Assembly: GCA_019415335.1 (NCBI GenBank)
Contig: DXKH01000055.1
Location: 7,637 to 71,636 of the forward strand
Reading direction: 5' to 3'
From: Citrobacter sp.
GTDB taxonomy: Bacteria; Pseudomonadota; Gammaproteobacteria; Enterobacterales; Enterobacteriaceae
Length of the DNA stretch: 64,000 bases
Below are positions 52,860 to 64,000 of the stretch, one piece after another. Under the pieces are notes generated by a model that ran no database searches, had not been told where the DNA came from, and saw nothing but the letters and a program-made list of their open reading frames with translations. Positions within the stretch are counted from its first letter, which is position 1. Every line of letters begins with the position of its first letter. The position numbers and the translations under genes are program-made.

Positions 52860-55800
52860 TTAGCCAATTGTCATCAGGCTTGCGTTACCTCCGGCGGCAG
52901 CCGTATTCACGCTCAGCGAACGCTCGACATACAGCCGTTCCAGCAGAATATTGCTTTCGCCGCGGGCGAAACCTTGCACCGAGACAATCGCGCCTTCACG
53001 GGCTGCAACCGCTTCGCACAAGGCGCGAAGCTGATCGGAATCACCGTGGAAGATCACTGCATCAAACGGCTGCGTCGTCAGTCCTTCGGTTTTCGCAAAC
53101 GCAATACGGGCGGAAACCGCTGCCGGTAGACGTTTCGCCAGGTCACGATGGAAGGCATCGTCAGGCCACAAAATCAGACTACCGACCGAGGTGACGGCGG
53201 CAAGCTGCACCAGCGCATCCTGCTCATCATCGGCAATACACAGCACGCGCTCACGCGGTAACAGCGTCCAGGTATTACGCTCCCCGGTTGGCCCCGGCAG
53301 CAGACGCTGCGTACCGGCCTGCGCCAGTTCGCCAAACTGCTGGCAGAGTTGGCGCAACGCGGGGCGATCGGCTGCCCACTCGCTGAGTGCTTCCAGCGGC
53401 TGGATCAGTACAGCTTTGAGCTGGGCATCCACCGGGTAGTCTGCATCCTGACGCGCCAGGGTGATGGACAGCGCATTCTCCGGACGGTTTGCCAGCAGAC
53501 GATAGAGATAGAGCGGACCACCGGCTTTCGGACCGGTCCCCGACAGTCCTTCGCCACCGAACGGTTGTACGCCGACGACCGCCCCCACCATATTACGGTT
53601 GACGTACAGGTTGCCCACGTGCGCCGAGCCGGTGACCTGGGCAATGGTTTCATCGATACGGGTGTGAACGCCCAGCGTCAGACCGTAGCCAGAGGCGTTG
53701 ATCTGTGCAATCAGCGCGTCCAGGTCGTTGCGGTTGTAACGGACAACGTGCAGAACCGGGCCGAAGACCTCTTTTTGCAACTCATCAACGCTTTCCAGTT
53801 CGATCAGGGTCGGCGCAACGAATGTGCCGCTCTGCCATTCACGGGCATCCTCGCTGTTTTCGCGCGCCGCCTGGAACACGGGGCGACCTTTCGCCCGCAT
53901 GGCCTGAATGTGCTGTTCAATATTGGATTTGGCTTCACTGTCGATGACCGGACCGATATCAGTAGTCAGACGCCCCGGGTTGCCCATCCGACATTCGGCC
54001 ATCGCGCCACGCAGCATTTTCAGCGTGTGGTCGGCGATATCATCCTGCAAGCAGAGCACGCGCAGCGCGGAGCAGCGTTGTCCGGCGCTATCAAACGCCG
54101 AAGACAGCACGTCGACCACCACCTGTTCGGTGAGGGCGGAGGAGTCGACGATCATCGCATTCATGCCGCCCGTTTCGGCGATCAGCGGAATCGGACGCCC
54201 CTGTGCATCCAGACGCGTTGCGATGTTACGTTGCAGCAGCGTCGCCACCTCGGTAGAACCGGTAAACATCACGCCGCGCACACGGCTGTCAGAGGTCAGT
54301 TGCGCGCCTACCGTTTCACCCCGACCAGGCAGCAGTTGCACCACGCCCGGAGGAACGCCAGCTTCCAGCAGGATAGCAATACCCTGGGCGGCGATAAGCG
54401 GTGTCTGTTCCGCGGGTTTTGCCAGTACGCTGTTGCCTGCGGCCAGCGCGGCGGCAATCTGTCCGCTGAAGATAGCCAGCGGGAAGTTCCACGGGCTGAT
54501 ACAGACGACCGGACCGAGCGGACGATGGGTCTCATTATCAAAATCGTCGCGCACCTGACCGGCGTAATAGTGCAGGAAGTCTACCGCTTCACGTACTTCG
54601 GCAATGGCGTTGGCGAAGCTTTTACCGGCTTCGCGGACCAGAATGCCGATCAACTGTTGCATCTGGCCTTCCATCAACACGGCAGCGCGATGGAGAATGG
54701 CAGCACGTTCTTGCGGCGGCGTCGCAAACCAGATAGGGGCATTGTTCACCGCACTTTGCAGCGCCTGTTCCACTTCGGCTTCACTGGCTTCACGGACATA
54801 GCCCACAATGTCTTTCGGCTCTGCCGGGTTGACCACCGGGCTCAATTCACCCTCGGCAACCGGGGATTCAAGCATCGGCAACGCCCGCCATTTTTGCAGC
54901 GCGCTGTTGAGCAGGGCAGAGGAGAGTGAGGCCAGACGATGCTCGTTGGAAAGATCCAGACCGGCAGAGTTATCGCGGCCTTTGCCGTACAGAGAGCGCG
55001 GCAGGGCGATTTTCGGATGCGGCAGGCCGGTCTGACCTTCCTGTTGCGCCAGTTTCTCGACGGCTTCGACCGGATCGGCTACCAGTTCGTCCAGCGGCAG
55101 CGTGGTATCCGCGATACGGTTAACAAAGGAGGTGTTGGCCCCGTTTTCCAGCAGACGACGCACCAGATACGCCAGCAGCGTTTCATGGGTGCCGACCGGT
55201 GCATAAATGCGGCACGGACGGTTCAGTTTGCCATCCGCCACTTTACCGGTGACCTGTTCGTACAACGGCTCACCCATCCCGTGCAGGCACTGGAACTCAT
55301 ACTGACCTGGATAGTAGTTCTGCCCGGCCAACTGATAAATGGCCGCCAGCGTATGGGCGTTGTGGGTCGCAAATTGCGGGTAGATCAGGTTCGGTACGGC
55401 GAGAAGTTTTTTCGCACAGGCGAGATAAGAGACGTCGGTGTAGACCTTGCGCGTGTAAACCGGATAACCTTCCAGGCCGTCCATCTGGGCGCGTTTGATC
55501 TCGCTATCCCAGTAGGCGCCTTTAACCAGACGGATCATCAGACGACGACGGCTGCGGGTGGCCAGATCGATCAGATAATCGATGACGAACGGGCAGCGTT
55601 TCTGGTACGCCTGAATGACGAAACCAATACCGTTCCAGCCAGCCAGTTCAGGTTCAAAACACAGTTTTTCCAGCAGATCGAGGGAGATCTCCAGACGGTC
55701 AGCCTCTTCGGCATCGATATTGATACCGATATCGTACTGGCGCGCCAGTAGCGTCAGCGACTTCAGGCGCGGATAGAGCTCTTCCATCACCCGATCGTAC

Positions 55801-56822
55801 TGGGCGCGGCTGTAACGCGGATGCAGGGCGGAGAGCTTGATAGAGATCCCCGGACCTTCATAAATTCCGCGTCCGTTCGACGCTTTACCAATCGCATGAA
55901 TCGCCTGCTGATAGGAGACCATATAAGCCTGCGCATCGGCCGCGGTCAGTGCGGCTTCCCCCAGCATATCGTAGGAGTAACGGAAACCTTTTTCTTCCAG
56001 CTTACGGGCATTTGCCAGCGCTTCGGCAATGGTTTCGCCAGTGACGAACTGTTCACCCATCAGGCGCATCGCCATATCGACGCCTTTACGGATCAGCGGT
56101 TCACCGCTCTTGCCGATAATGCGGTTCAGGGAGCGCGAAAGGCTGGCTTCGTTATGGGTGGAGACCAGACGACCGGTAAACAGCAAGCCCCAGGTTGCCG
56201 CGTTGACGAATAGCGACGGACTACGACCAATGTGCGACTGCCAGTTACCGTTGCTGATCTTGTCGCGGATTAAGGCATCGCGCGTGGCTTTATCCGGGAT
56301 ACGCAGCAGCGCTTCCGCCAGACACATCAGTGCCACCCCTTCCTGCGAAGAGAGAGAAAACTCCTGCAGCAAGCCCTGTACCATCCCGGCACGGCCGCTG
56401 GCTGTTTTCTGATTACGCAGTTTATCCGCCAACTGGTAAGCCAGCTTATGAGCTTGTTCGGCCACCGGCTGCGGCAGACGCGCCTGCTCCATCAACATTG
56501 AAACAGCGTCGGTTTCTGAGCGGCGGTACGCGGCAGTGATGGCGGAACGCGAGACCGATTGAGGGAGGATCTGTTCGGCAAATTCCAGGAAAGGCTGATG
56601 GATCTCTTCCTGCGGTGCCGTGGACTCATCACCTTCGTTGGCGGCTCCGGCTAATAGCGCAGGAAGTTCTGGCAGCGTGTCATCGTTTTCCAGTTTTTCC
56701 AGGTAATTAAAGATTGCCTGCTTAATCAACCAGTGCGGGGTGCGATCAATTCGCGTTGCCGCTGACTTAATGCGCTCGCGCGTTGCGTCATCCAGTTTAA
56801 CCCCCATCGTGGTGGTTCCCAT
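52860..56822 (-). CDS. putA: Bifunctional proline utilisation protein PutA and repressor
   Basis: A 1320-residue trifunctional flavoprotein, the same length as E. coli PutA. The N-terminal ribbon-helix-helix (MGVKLDDATRERIKSAATRIDRTPHWLIKQAI, about residues 6-37) binds DNA. The proline dehydrogenase domain (about 260-610) contains IKLSALHPRY, RLVKGAYWDSEIK and FATHNAHT. The P5C dehydrogenase domain (about 650-1120) contains ETGGMNAMIVDSSA, FDSAGQRCSALRVL with the catalytic cysteine, and EVFGPVLHVVRYN. It oxidises proline to glutamate, and without proline it represses put transcription. Antisense ORFs on the opposite strand are not genes. Confidence 0.98.
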   Translation of the reverse strand: MGTTTMGVKLDDATRERIKSAATRIDRTPHWLIKQAIFNYLEKLENDDTLPELPALLAGAANEGDESTAPQEEIHQPFLEFAEQILPQSVSRSAITAAYRRSETDAVSMLMEQARLPQPVAEQAHKLAYQLADKLRNQKTASGRAGMVQGLLQEFSLSSQEGVALMCLAEALLRIPDKATRDALIRDKISNGNWQSHIGRSPSLFVNAATWGLLFTGRLVSTHNEASLSRSLNRIIGKSGEPLIRKGVDMAMRLMGEQFVTGETIAEALANARKLEEKGFRYSYDMLGEAALTAADAQAYMVSYQQAIHAIGKASNGRGIYEGPGISIKLSALHPRYSRAQYDRVMEELYPRLKSLTLLARQYDIGINIDAEEADRLEISLDLLEKLCFEPELAGWNGIGFVIQAYQKRCPFVIDYLIDLATRSRRRLMIRLVKGAYWDSEIKRAQMDGLEGYPVYTRKVYTDVSYLACAKKLLAVPNLIYPQFATHNAHTLAAIYQLAGQNYYPGQYEFQCLHGMGEPLYEQVTGKVADGKLNRPCRIYAPVGTHETLLAYLVRRLLENGANTSFVNRIADTTLPLDELVADPVEAVEKLAQQEGQTGLPHPKIALPRSLYGKGRDNSAGLDLSNEHRLASLSSALLNSALQKWRALPMLESPVAEGELSPVVNPAEPKDIVGYVREASEAEVEQALQSAVNNAPIWFATPPQERAAILHRAAVLMEGQMQQLIGILVREAGKSFANAIAEVREAVDFLHYYAGQVRDDFDNETHRPLGPVVCISPWNFPLAIFSGQIAAALAAGNSVLAKPAEQTPLIAAQGIAILLEAGVPPGVVQLLPGRGETVGAQLTSDSRVRGVMFTGSTEVATLLQRNIATRLDAQGRPIPLIAETGGMNAMIVDSSALTEQVVVDVLSSAFDSAGQRCSALRVLCLQDDIADHTLKMLRGAMAECRMGNPGRLTTDIGPVIDSEAKSNIEQHIQAMRAKGRPVFQAARENSEDAREWQSGTFVAPTLIELESVDELQKEVFGPVLHVVRYNRNDLDALIAQINASGYGLTLGVHTRIDETIAQVTGSAHVGNLYVNRNMVGAVVGVQPFGGEGLSGTGPKAGGPLYLYRLLANRPENALSITLARQDADYPVDAQLKAVLIQPLEALSEWAADRPALRQLCQQFGELAQAGTQRLLPGPTGERNTWTLLPRERVLCIADDEQDALVQLAAVTSVGSLILWPDDAFHRDLAKRLPAAVSARIAFAKTEGLTTQPFDAVIFHGDSDQLRALCEAVAAREGAIVSVQGFARGESNILLERLYVERSLSVNTAAAGGNASLMTIG

Positions 56823-57219
56823 GCCATCTGCTCCTGTTGTTCGATAATGTACTGCGTGTGGTTATCGAGAAATATCCACTATGTTGCAACTTTGTGCAAC
56901 CACGTTAAATGTGACCTGTGCGACAAGCTTAAAAATGAATGAAATGTTAATAAAAGAAAAAGGTATGACGTTGGGTAAAGTAATAACGCTATCTTTTTCT
57001 CTGCGGCAGTTAACACTTTTAAAAGGTGCAACCTAAAAAAATGTGAGAGAGTGCAACCTGGCGGAAAATAGTATTCATCGGCAGCAAAATTTGATGTAAA
57101 TGGTGTGTTAAATCGATTGTGAATGACTCACGCTTCCGGCAGGATACGGTCGCCTGAGAAATACAACATGCTTTGCCACGTTCCGGCAGGGCAATAAAAC
57201 AGAAGAGTCTGGAGAGTTT
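56823..57219. promoter_or_regulatory. put control region with PutA operator motifs
   Basis: This divergent region between putA and putP holds several copies of the PutA ribbon-helix-helix motif GTTGCA or its complement TGCAAC: 56883-56890 (overlapping palindrome GTTGCAAC), 56895-56900, 57027-57032 and 57052-57057. E. coli put operators use the same motif. The remainder is AT-rich, with both promoters expected within it. Confidence 0.85.
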
Positions 57220-58728
<1,509 letters not shown>

Positions 58729-58751
58729 CATCGTAGTCCACTGACTTTCAG

Positions 58752-58774
58752 GCCCGCTTCGTGCGGGCTTTTTT
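58752..58774 (+). terminator. Terminator of putP
   Basis: GCCCGC and GCGGGC with a five-base loop are followed by six T. This is a strong intrinsic terminator placed about 23 bases past the stop. Confidence 0.9.
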
Positions 58775-58831
58775 GACTTTTTCAGCGCTCGCTTCCTGCC
58801 ATAACCATTAACCCGCTAAGTGTTTACATTC

Positions 58832-58891
58832 TGACATCATTATCATTACATTCTGCTTGAGTTTTCTTTTGCCGTAATGATAATCACTATC
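58832..58891 (+). promoter_or_regulatory. Tandem Fur-type sites upstream of efeU
   Basis: CGTAATGATAATCACTATC (58873-58891) matches the Fur consensus at 16 of 19 positions. GACATCATTATCATTACA (58832-58849), read on the other strand, gives a second, weaker site. They lie 60-120 bases before efeU, so Fe-Fur repression of the operon is expected, as in E. coli. Confidence 0.75.
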
Positions 58892-58950
58892 ACTGTAATT
58901 TACCTTTCTTTGCATCAGTTGACTAAGAATAACGTTTAAGGGTGTCTGGC

Positions 58951-59784
58951 ATGTTTGTTCCGTTTCTAATTATGTTGCGTGAAGGGCTTGAAGCCGCGCT
59001 GATTGTCAGCCTGATTGCCAGTTATCTGAAACGCACCCAACGAGGTCGTTGGATTGGGGTTATGTGGATTGGCGTATTTCTGGCGGCGGCGCTGTGTCTC
59101 GGCCTTGGGATCTTCATCAACGAGACCACCGGTGAGTTTCCGCAGAAGGAGCAGGAGCTGTTCGAAGGTATCGTCGCGGTGATTGCCGTGGTGATCCTCA
59201 CCTGGATGGTGTTCTGGATGCGTAAGGTTTCACGCAACGTCAAAGTACAACTGGAGCAGGCAGTCGACAGCGCCTTACAGCGCGGCAATCATCATGGCTG
59301 GGCGCTGATCATGATGGTCTTTTTCGCCGTGGCGCGTGAAGGACTGGAATCGGTCTTTTTCCTGCTGGCCGCTTTTCAGCAGGATGTCGGGATCTGGCCG
59401 CCGGTTGGCGCCATGCTGGGACTGGCGACCGCTGTCGTTCTCGGTTTCTTACTCTACTGGGGCGGTATCCGTCTTAACCTGGCCGCTTTCTTTAAGTGGA
59501 CCAGCCTGTTCATTTTGCTGGTAGCGGCCGGTCTTGCTGCCGGCGCGATTCGTGCTTTCCACGAGGCTGGATTGTGGAACCACTTCCAGGACGTGGCGTT
59601 TGATATGAGCGCTATTCTTTCGACGCACTCGCTGTTTGGCACCCTGATGGAAGGCATTTTCGGCTACCAGGAAGCCCCGAGCGTCAGTGAGGTCGCGGTC
59701 TGGTTTATCTACCTGATCCCGGCGCTGGTGGTGTTTGCCTTGCCGCCACGCACAGGCACAACCGCATCCCGCACCGCGCCTTAA
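58951..59784 (+). CDS. efeU: Ferrous iron permease EfeU
   Basis: A 277-residue FTR1-family permease with seven membrane segments. The REGLE motifs are [16 protein letters not shown] and [15 protein letters not shown]. It nearly duplicates E. coli EfeU as I remember it, without the frameshift that makes efeU a pseudogene in K-12. The ATG at 58951 (MFVPFLI) follows TAAGGG, and the longer frame from 58942 is rejected. It is the first gene of efeUOB. Confidence 0.95.
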   Translation: MFVPFLIMLREGLEAALIVSLIASYLKRTQRGRWIGVMWIGVFLAAALCLGLGIFINETTGEFPQKEQELFEGIVAVIAVVILTWMVFWMRKVSRNVKVQLEQAVDSALQRGNHHGWALIMMVFFAVAREGLESVFFLLAAFQQDVGIWPPVGAMLGLATAVVLGFLLYWGGIRLNLAAFFKWTSLFILLVAAGLAAGAIRAFHEAGLWNHFQDVAFDMSAILSTHSLFGTLMEGIFGYQEAPSVSEVAVWFIYLIPALVVFALPPRTGTTASRTAP

Positions 59785-59840
59785 CGCGTTGCGACGCAAA
59801 CTCTTACGTAGTTACAACATACTTATTTAAAGGGATGGTC

Positions 59841-60968
59841 ATGACGAATCACTTTCGCCGTAGTGCGCTGCAGCTTGGCATGGCTGCGCTGTTTGCTTCT
59901 GCTGTTACTGCCCATGCTGCGGATATTCCGCAGGTTAAGGTCACGGTAACCGATAAACAATGTGAGCCGATGAGCATTACGGTTAATGCCGGCAAAACGC
60001 AGTTCATCATTCAAAACCATAGTCAGAAAGCGCTGGAATGGGAGATCCTGAAAGGCGTGATGGTAGTTGAAGAACGCGAAAACATCGCACCAGGGTTCAG
60101 CCAGAAGATGACGGCCAACCTGCAACCGGGCGAATATGACATGACCTGCGGCCTGCTGACGAACCCGAAAGGGAAGTTGATTGTTAAAGGCAGCGCAACG
60201 GCCGATGCCGCGAAGAGTGATGCTTTGCTGAGCCTGGGCGGTGCCATTACCGCTTATAAAGCCTATGTGACCGAAGAGACCGCGCAGCTGGTGGCGGGAA
60301 CGAAAGCCTTCACCGATGCCATTAACGCGGGCGATCTGGAGAAAGCGAAGTCACTGTATGCGCCAACCCGTCAGCACTTCGAGCGTATCGAGCCGATTGC
60401 TGAGCTGTTCTCCGATCTCGACGGCAGCATCGATGCCCGTGAAGACGACTACGAACAAAAAGCCGCCGACCCGAAATTTACCGGCTTCCACCGTCTGGAA
60501 AAAGCGCTGTTTGGCGATAACTCAACCAAAGGGATGGAGAAATACGCCGATCAGTTGAATACCGACGTGCTGGATCTGCAAAAACGCATCAGTGAACTGG
60601 CATTCCCGCCGTCCAAAGTGGTTGGCGGTGCAGCAGGACTGATTGAGGAAGTGGCGGCCAGTAAAATCAGCGGCGAGGAAGATCGCTACAGCCATACTGA
60701 CCTGTGGGATTTCCAGGCGAACGTTGACGGCGCGCAAAAGATTGTCAACCTGCTGCGTCCGCAATTGCAGAAATCCAACGCAGCGTTGCTGGCGAAAGTG
60801 GATGCGAACTTCAAAAAAGTGGATACCATCCTGGCGAAATATCGCACCAAAGACGGTTTTGAGACTTACGATAAACTGACCGATGCCGATCGCAACGCGC
60901 TGAAAGGCCCGATTACGACGCTGGCGGAAGATCTTGCGCAATTACGCGGTGTACTGGGTCTGGACTAA
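59841..60968 (+). CDS. efeO: EfeO, periplasmic cupredoxin/M75 iron-uptake protein
   Basis: A 375-residue periplasmic protein. A signal peptide ends at AHA; a cupredoxin-like domain (about residues 28-125, with [22 protein letters not shown] and [11 protein letters not shown]) is followed by an M75-type domain with the metal-binding HRLEKALF motif (about residue 218). It is thought to hand iron to EfeU. ATG 59841 follows AAAGGG; the ATG at 59835 is also possible. It lies 56 bases after efeU and 5 bases before efeB. Confidence 0.95.
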   Translation: MTNHFRRSALQLGMAALFASAVTAHAADIPQVKVTVTDKQCEPMSITVNAGKTQFIIQNHSQKALEWEILKGVMVVEERENIAPGFSQKMTANLQPGEYDMTCGLLTNPKGKLIVKGSATADAAKSDALLSLGGAITAYKAYVTEETAQLVAGTKAFTDAINAGDLEKAKSLYAPTRQHFERIEPIAELFSDLDGSIDAREDDYEQKAADPKFTGFHRLEKALFGDNSTKGMEKYADQLNTDVLDLQKRISELAFPPSKVVGGAAGLIEEVAASKISGEEDRYSHTDLWDFQANVDGAQKIVNLLRPQLQKSNAALLAKVDANFKKVDTILAKYRTKDGFETYDKLTDADRNALKGPITTLAEDLAQLRGVLGLD

Positions 60969-60973
60969 GCACC

Positions 60974-62257
60974 ATGCAGGATGATGATAAAAACGGCGTG
61001 AGCGAACCGTCACGCCGACGTTTGTTGAAAGGAATGGGGGCGCTTGGCGGCGCGCTGGCGCTGGCTGGCGGTTGTCCTGTCGCTCACGCGCAAAAGCCGC
61101 AAAGCGCGCCGGGAACCTTGTCACCGGATGCCCGTAGCGAAACACAACCCTTTTACGGTCCCCATCAGGCAGGTATTTTGACGCCGCAACAGGCCTCAAT
61201 GATGCTGGTGGCGTTTGATGTACTGGCGTCCGATAAAGGTGAGCTTGAACGATTGTTTCGCCTGCTGACGACACGTATCGTTTTTCTGACCACCGGCGGC
61301 CCGGCCCCGGACACGCCGAACCCGCGCTTGCCGCCAATGGACTCCGGGATCCTCGGTGCCTTCATCGCGCCGGATAACCTGACCATGACGCTGTCAGTGG
61401 GGCGTTCGCTGTTTGATGAGCGCTTCGGGCTGCAGTCGCAGATGCCTAAGACGTTGCAAAAAATGACCCGTTTCCCGAATGACTCGCTCGATGCGGCGTT
61501 ATGCCATGGCGATGTGTTGTTGCAGATTTGCGCCAACACTCAGGACACGGTGATCCATGCCCTGCGCGATATCATCAAGCATACGCCGGATTTGCTGAGC
61601 GTTCGCTGGAAGCGGGAAGGGTTTATATCCGACCATGCGGCGCGCAGCAAGGGTAAAGAGACCCCGGTCAATTTACTTGGCTTTAAAGACGGGACAGCGA
61701 ACCCGGACAGCAGTGATGCAAAACTGATGCAGGATGTGGTGTGGGTGACGGCGGAGCAGGGGGAACCCGCGTGGGCCATTGGCGGAACTTATCAGGCCGT
61801 GCGTCTGATTCAGTTTCGCGTTGAATTCTGGGACCGAACGCCGCTCAAAGAGCAGCAAACCATTTTTGGTCGCGATAAGCACACCGGTGCGCCGTTGGGA
61901 ATGCAGCACGAGCATGACGTGCCGGATTACGCCAGCGACCCGGATGGCAACGTCATTGCGCTGGACAGCCACATTCGACTGGCGAATCCACGCACGGCGC
62001 AGACGCAGTCGAGCCTGATGATGCGCCGTGGTTATAGTTACTCCCTCGGCGTGACGCCATCCGGACAGCTTGATATGGGATTGCTGTTTGTCTGTTATCA
62101 ACACGACCTGGAAAAAGGATTTCTAACCGTGCAGAAGCGGTTGAATGGCGAAGCGCTGGAAGAGTACGTAAAGCCAATTGGTGGCGGTTATTTCTTCGCG
62201 CTACCGGGTATTAAGCAGGCCGATCGTTATCTGGGCCAGTCTCTGCTTGAAGCCTGA
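60974..62257 (+). CDS. efeB: EfeB, periplasmic DyP-type heme peroxidase
   Basis: A 427-residue dye-decolorising peroxidase. The N-terminus has a twin-arginine signal ([21 protein letters not shown]). The distal GxxDG motif is GFKDGTANP (about residue 236), and the proximal heme histidine is probably within the QHEHD stretch near residue 314. It is exported folded by Tat and works with EfeU and EfeO in ferrous iron uptake at low pH. Length and motifs are intact. Confidence 0.95.
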   Translation: MQDDDKNGVSEPSRRRLLKGMGALGGALALAGGCPVAHAQKPQSAPGTLSPDARSETQPFYGPHQAGILTPQQASMMLVAFDVLASDKGELERLFRLLTTRIVFLTTGGPAPDTPNPRLPPMDSGILGAFIAPDNLTMTLSVGRSLFDERFGLQSQMPKTLQKMTRFPNDSLDAALCHGDVLLQICANTQDTVIHALRDIIKHTPDLLSVRWKREGFISDHAARSKGKETPVNLLGFKDGTANPDSSDAKLMQDVVWVTAEQGEPAWAIGGTYQAVRLIQFRVEFWDRTPLKEQQTIFGRDKHTGAPLGMQHEHDVPDYASDPDGNVIALDSHIRLANPRTAQTQSSLMMRRGYSYSLGVTPSGQLDMGLLFVCYQHDLEKGFLTVQKRLNGEALEEYVKPIGGGYFFALPGIKQADRYLGQSLLEA

Positions 62258-62776
62258 CAGGGATACCCCGTCTACGGACGGGGTATGCTGCATCTCACGC
62301 TTATGAAAATATTCTTTTTTTGTATGATCCGTTTTTTGAAATAATTTTGTAATATCTCCGTAAGAGACTGTTGCCAGCAGAACATGAGAATTTAGTTAAC
62401 GTCAGGTAAAATTATTGTTGCGTTATTGCTAACTTCTGATGTAATTATACGTAATAGCGGTAGTTCCCGGCAGTGATGAGTTTTCACTATGGAGATCGCG
62501 AATGGTAAAGTCCTCTCGTGGACATGTTTCTGACAGTTTTTGCAGCTCCTTACTCGGAACGCTCTCCTCCGGTAGTCACCTCGTCACCGCTAAATTTCAC
62601 TCACTTTCCCCTCTGATCCGTGTTACTGACGCCATATTCGGTGCGCGTAGCCGTGTGTGGCGTCTTTTCGCAAGGCAAGCTATGGCTTACAAGGAAGCCA
62701 ACCCGCAGATGTTCGTGCGCATAATCGCGCTGCCAACGGCGCGTGTGATGAATACCAACAACTCAAGGTGCTATCC
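62258..62776 (+). other. Intergenic and leader region of phoH
   Basis: A 519-base region that should contain phoH promoters. An overlapping 98-codon frame at 62502-62798 is read in a different frame and is probably not a gene. I looked for a Pho box and did not find a convincing one. Confidence 0.4.
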
Positions 62777-63565
62777 ATGGGAAGACAAAAAGCAGTGATC
62801 AAAGCTCGTCGTGAAGCAAAACGTGTGCTGAGACGGGACTCACGCAGTCATAAACAGCGTGAAGAAGAGTCGGTCACCTCGCTTGTGCAGATGAGTGGCG
62901 TAGAAGCGATTGGCATGGCGCGCGACAGTCGCGACACTACGCCAATCACGGCGCGCAACGAGGCTCAATCGCACTACCTGAATGCTATCGAGAGTAAACA
63001 ACTGATTTTCGCTACGGGCGAAGCCGGGTGTGGCAAAACCTGGATCAGTGCGGCAAAAGCAGCAGAGGCCCTGATACATAAAGATGTAGACAGGATCATT
63101 GTTACCCGTCCAGTTCTGCAGGCTGATGAAGATCTCGGCTTCTTACCTGGAGATATCTCGGAGAAGTTTGCTCCCTATTTCCGGCCGGTTTACGACGTGC
63201 TGGTAAAACGACTCGGGGCATCCTTTATGCAATATTGCCTGCGACCTGAAATCGGTAAGGTGGAAATCGCGCCGTTCGCCTATATGCGCGGACGTACGTT
63301 TGAAAATGCAGTGGTCATTCTTGACGAGGCTCAGAACGTCACTGCTGCGCAAATGAAGATGTTCTTAACGCGCCTCGGGGAGAATGTGACGGTCATCGTG
63401 AACGGGGATATTACCCAGTGCGATTTACCCTCCCATGTTCAGTCAGGGTTAAGTGACGCGCTGGCCCGCTTTAAAGAAGATGAAATGATAGGGATTGTCC
63501 GCTTCAACAAAGATGATTGCGTTCGCTCGGCGCTCTGCCAACGAACGCTGAATGCGTACAGTTAG
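62777..63565 (+). CDS. phoH: PhoH-family ATPase
   Basis: A 262-residue P-loop ATPase of phosphate-starvation type. Walker A is FATGEAGCGKTW (about residue 80), Walker B is NAVVILDEAQN, and TRPVLQADEDLGFLPGD and VNGDITQCDLP are family blocks. The start at 62777 (MGRQKAVIKARREAKRV) has AAGGTG 7 bases upstream. The same frame stays open back to 62657, but those 40 codons do not look like a family N-terminus. The biochemical role of PhoH is not settled; RNA-related ATPase activity has been proposed. Confidence 0.93.
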   Translation: MGRQKAVIKARREAKRVLRRDSRSHKQREEESVTSLVQMSGVEAIGMARDSRDTTPITARNEAQSHYLNAIESKQLIFATGEAGCGKTWISAAKAAEALIHKDVDRIIVTRPVLQADEDLGFLPGDISEKFAPYFRPVYDVLVKRLGASFMQYCLRPEIGKVEIAPFAYMRGRTFENAVVILDEAQNVTAAQMKMFLTRLGENVTVIVNGDITQCDLPSHVQSGLSDALARFKEDEMIGIVRFNKDDCVRSALCQRTLNAYS

Positions 63566-63575
63566 ACGGTAATGT

Positions 63576-63611
63576 GTTCAGAGCCCGGGAAAACCGGGCT
63601 TTGTTTTTTAG
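63576..63611 (+). terminator. Terminator of phoH
   Basis: AGCCCGG and CCGGGCT with a four-base A-rich loop are followed by TTGTTTTTT, just past the phoH stop. Confidence 0.85.
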
Positions 63612-63622
63612 GGGGCGTTCGA

Positions 63623-64000
63623 CAACGGGCTGCGCCCGTTGTCGAACCCCGGTCGGGGATTCTCATCCCCCCCAATGGGAAATATAAAAGAAAAGAGCCG
63701 ATACAACAGTACCGGCTCTCATCTGAAATATGGCGGTGAGGGGGGGGATTGACTCGCTGCGCTCTCCCTGCGGGCGTCATGGCCTGCGGCCATTCCGTCC
63801 AACGGGCTGCGCCCGTTGTCGAACCCCGGTCGGGGATTCTCATCCCCCCAATGGGAAATATAAAAGAAAAGAGCCGATACATAAGTACCGGCTCTCATCT
63901 GAAATATGGCGGTGAGGGGGGGATTGACTCGCTGCGCTCGCCCTGCGGGCAGCCCGTTCACTGCGTTCGCGGTCCGTCCAACGGGCTGCGCCCGTTGTCG
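63623..64000 (-). repeat. Tandem ~178-bp repeats with tRNA-Ser 3' ends (rtT-like)
   Basis: Units start at 63623, 63800 and 63979 (periods 177 and 179), the third being cut by the window end. Each full unit contains the palindrome CAACGGGC...GCCCGTTG, a block GGTCGGGGATTCTCATCCCC, and a terminator-like stem AGAGCCG...CGGCTCT with an A-run on its left, i.e. a U-run on the minus strand. In each, TGGCGGTGAGGGGGGGATT (63907-63925; 63731-63750 with one extra G) is the reverse complement of the 3' end of tRNA-Ser(GGA). The structure resembles the tyrT rtT repeats, so a tRNA-Ser gene on the minus strand beyond 64000 is expected. Confidence 0.82.

Noticed and set aside
53349..54929. A 526-codon open frame on the plus strand opposite putA
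   Set aside because: It runs antisense to conserved putA coding sequence, its product is rich in His, Arg and Gln without recognisable domains, and it has no ribosome site. It is a consequence of codon bias in putA.
54939..55751. A 270-codon open frame opposite putA
   Set aside because: Antisense to the PRODH domain of putA, with no translation signals or domain pattern.
62341..62600. Pho box for phoH
   Set aside because: Some TCAC-like half sites appear (for example near 62580-62600), but no pair matches the known Pho box well enough.
62502..62798. A 98-codon frame overlapping the phoH start
   Set aside because: It overlaps phoH in another frame and has no clear family, and phoH itself has a good start at 62777. 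It might be conserved leader sequence, but evidence for a protein is lacking.

Overview
The window is a bacterial chromosome segment from the family Enterobacteriaceae. The right-hand third has the E. coli/Salmonella backbone order (yccM, cbpM, cbpA ... agp, yccJ, wrbA, ymdF, rutR, putA, putP, efeUOB, phoH), and the proteins closely resemble remembered E. coli versions. The scsABCD operon beside agp, the missing rut operon, and phoH followed directly by tRNA-derived repeats point to a Citrobacter-like or Salmonella-like relative rather than E. coli itself. I see no insertion sequence, integrase, CRISPR array or complete tRNA/rRNA gene.

Layout. 1-7.9 kb: a DUF1294 membrane protein, a leftward D-xylonate-type catabolic operon (yjhI-yjhH-yjhG-yjhF), then PhzF-like, tRNA-deacylase-like and VOC proteins. 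7.9-10.3 kb: an ectopic tryptophan locus with a trp promoter/operator, a Trp-Trp leader peptide, an attenuator, a decayed scrap of trpC, then intact trpB and trpA; it looks like a trp operon copy that lost trpE, trpD and most of trpC. 10.5-12.3 kb: a short uORF and hairpin ahead of topAI(yjhX)-yjhQ-yjhP. 12.8-15.1 kb: an orphan HTH-like gene, a small ORF and a pitB-like phosphate transporter. 15.5-21.9 kb: a decayed lipoprotein gene and a leftward sugar-acid operon with an iron alcohol dehydrogenase, two tandem DgoK-family kinases, an MFS carrier, a KDPG-type aldolase and an IclR regulator. 22.1-26.4 kb: an AI-2E permease, yccM, cbpM-cbpA and a GNAT.

26.4-48.8 kb is accessory material lying between cbpA and agp. 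It holds an AT-rich chaperone-usher fimbrial operon with two chaperones and two regulators, the scsABCD thiol/copper-tolerance operon, an orphan NqrC-like flavoprotein, a Fur-boxed FTR1/P19 iron-uptake operon (FetM/FetP type) with FtsX-like ABC genes and a thioredoxin-like lipoprotein, an HTH protein, and a TauE/ArsR pair. 48.9-63.6 kb returns to backbone: agp, yccJ-wrbA, ymdF, rutR (rut operon absent), a DUF1311 protein, divergent putA/putP with GTTGCA operators, a second Fur-boxed FTR1 system (efeUOB) and phoH. The window ends in about 178-bp tandem repeats carrying the 3' end of a serine tRNA, implying a tRNA-Ser gene just beyond position 64000 on the minus strand.

Themes: iron acquisition (two FTR1 systems), periplasmic redox (Scs, TlpA-like, NqrC-like), sugar-acid catabolism (two operons), and regulation by leader peptides (trpL and the uORF before topAI). 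All identifications come from reading the sequence and remembered family signatures; no database search was run.
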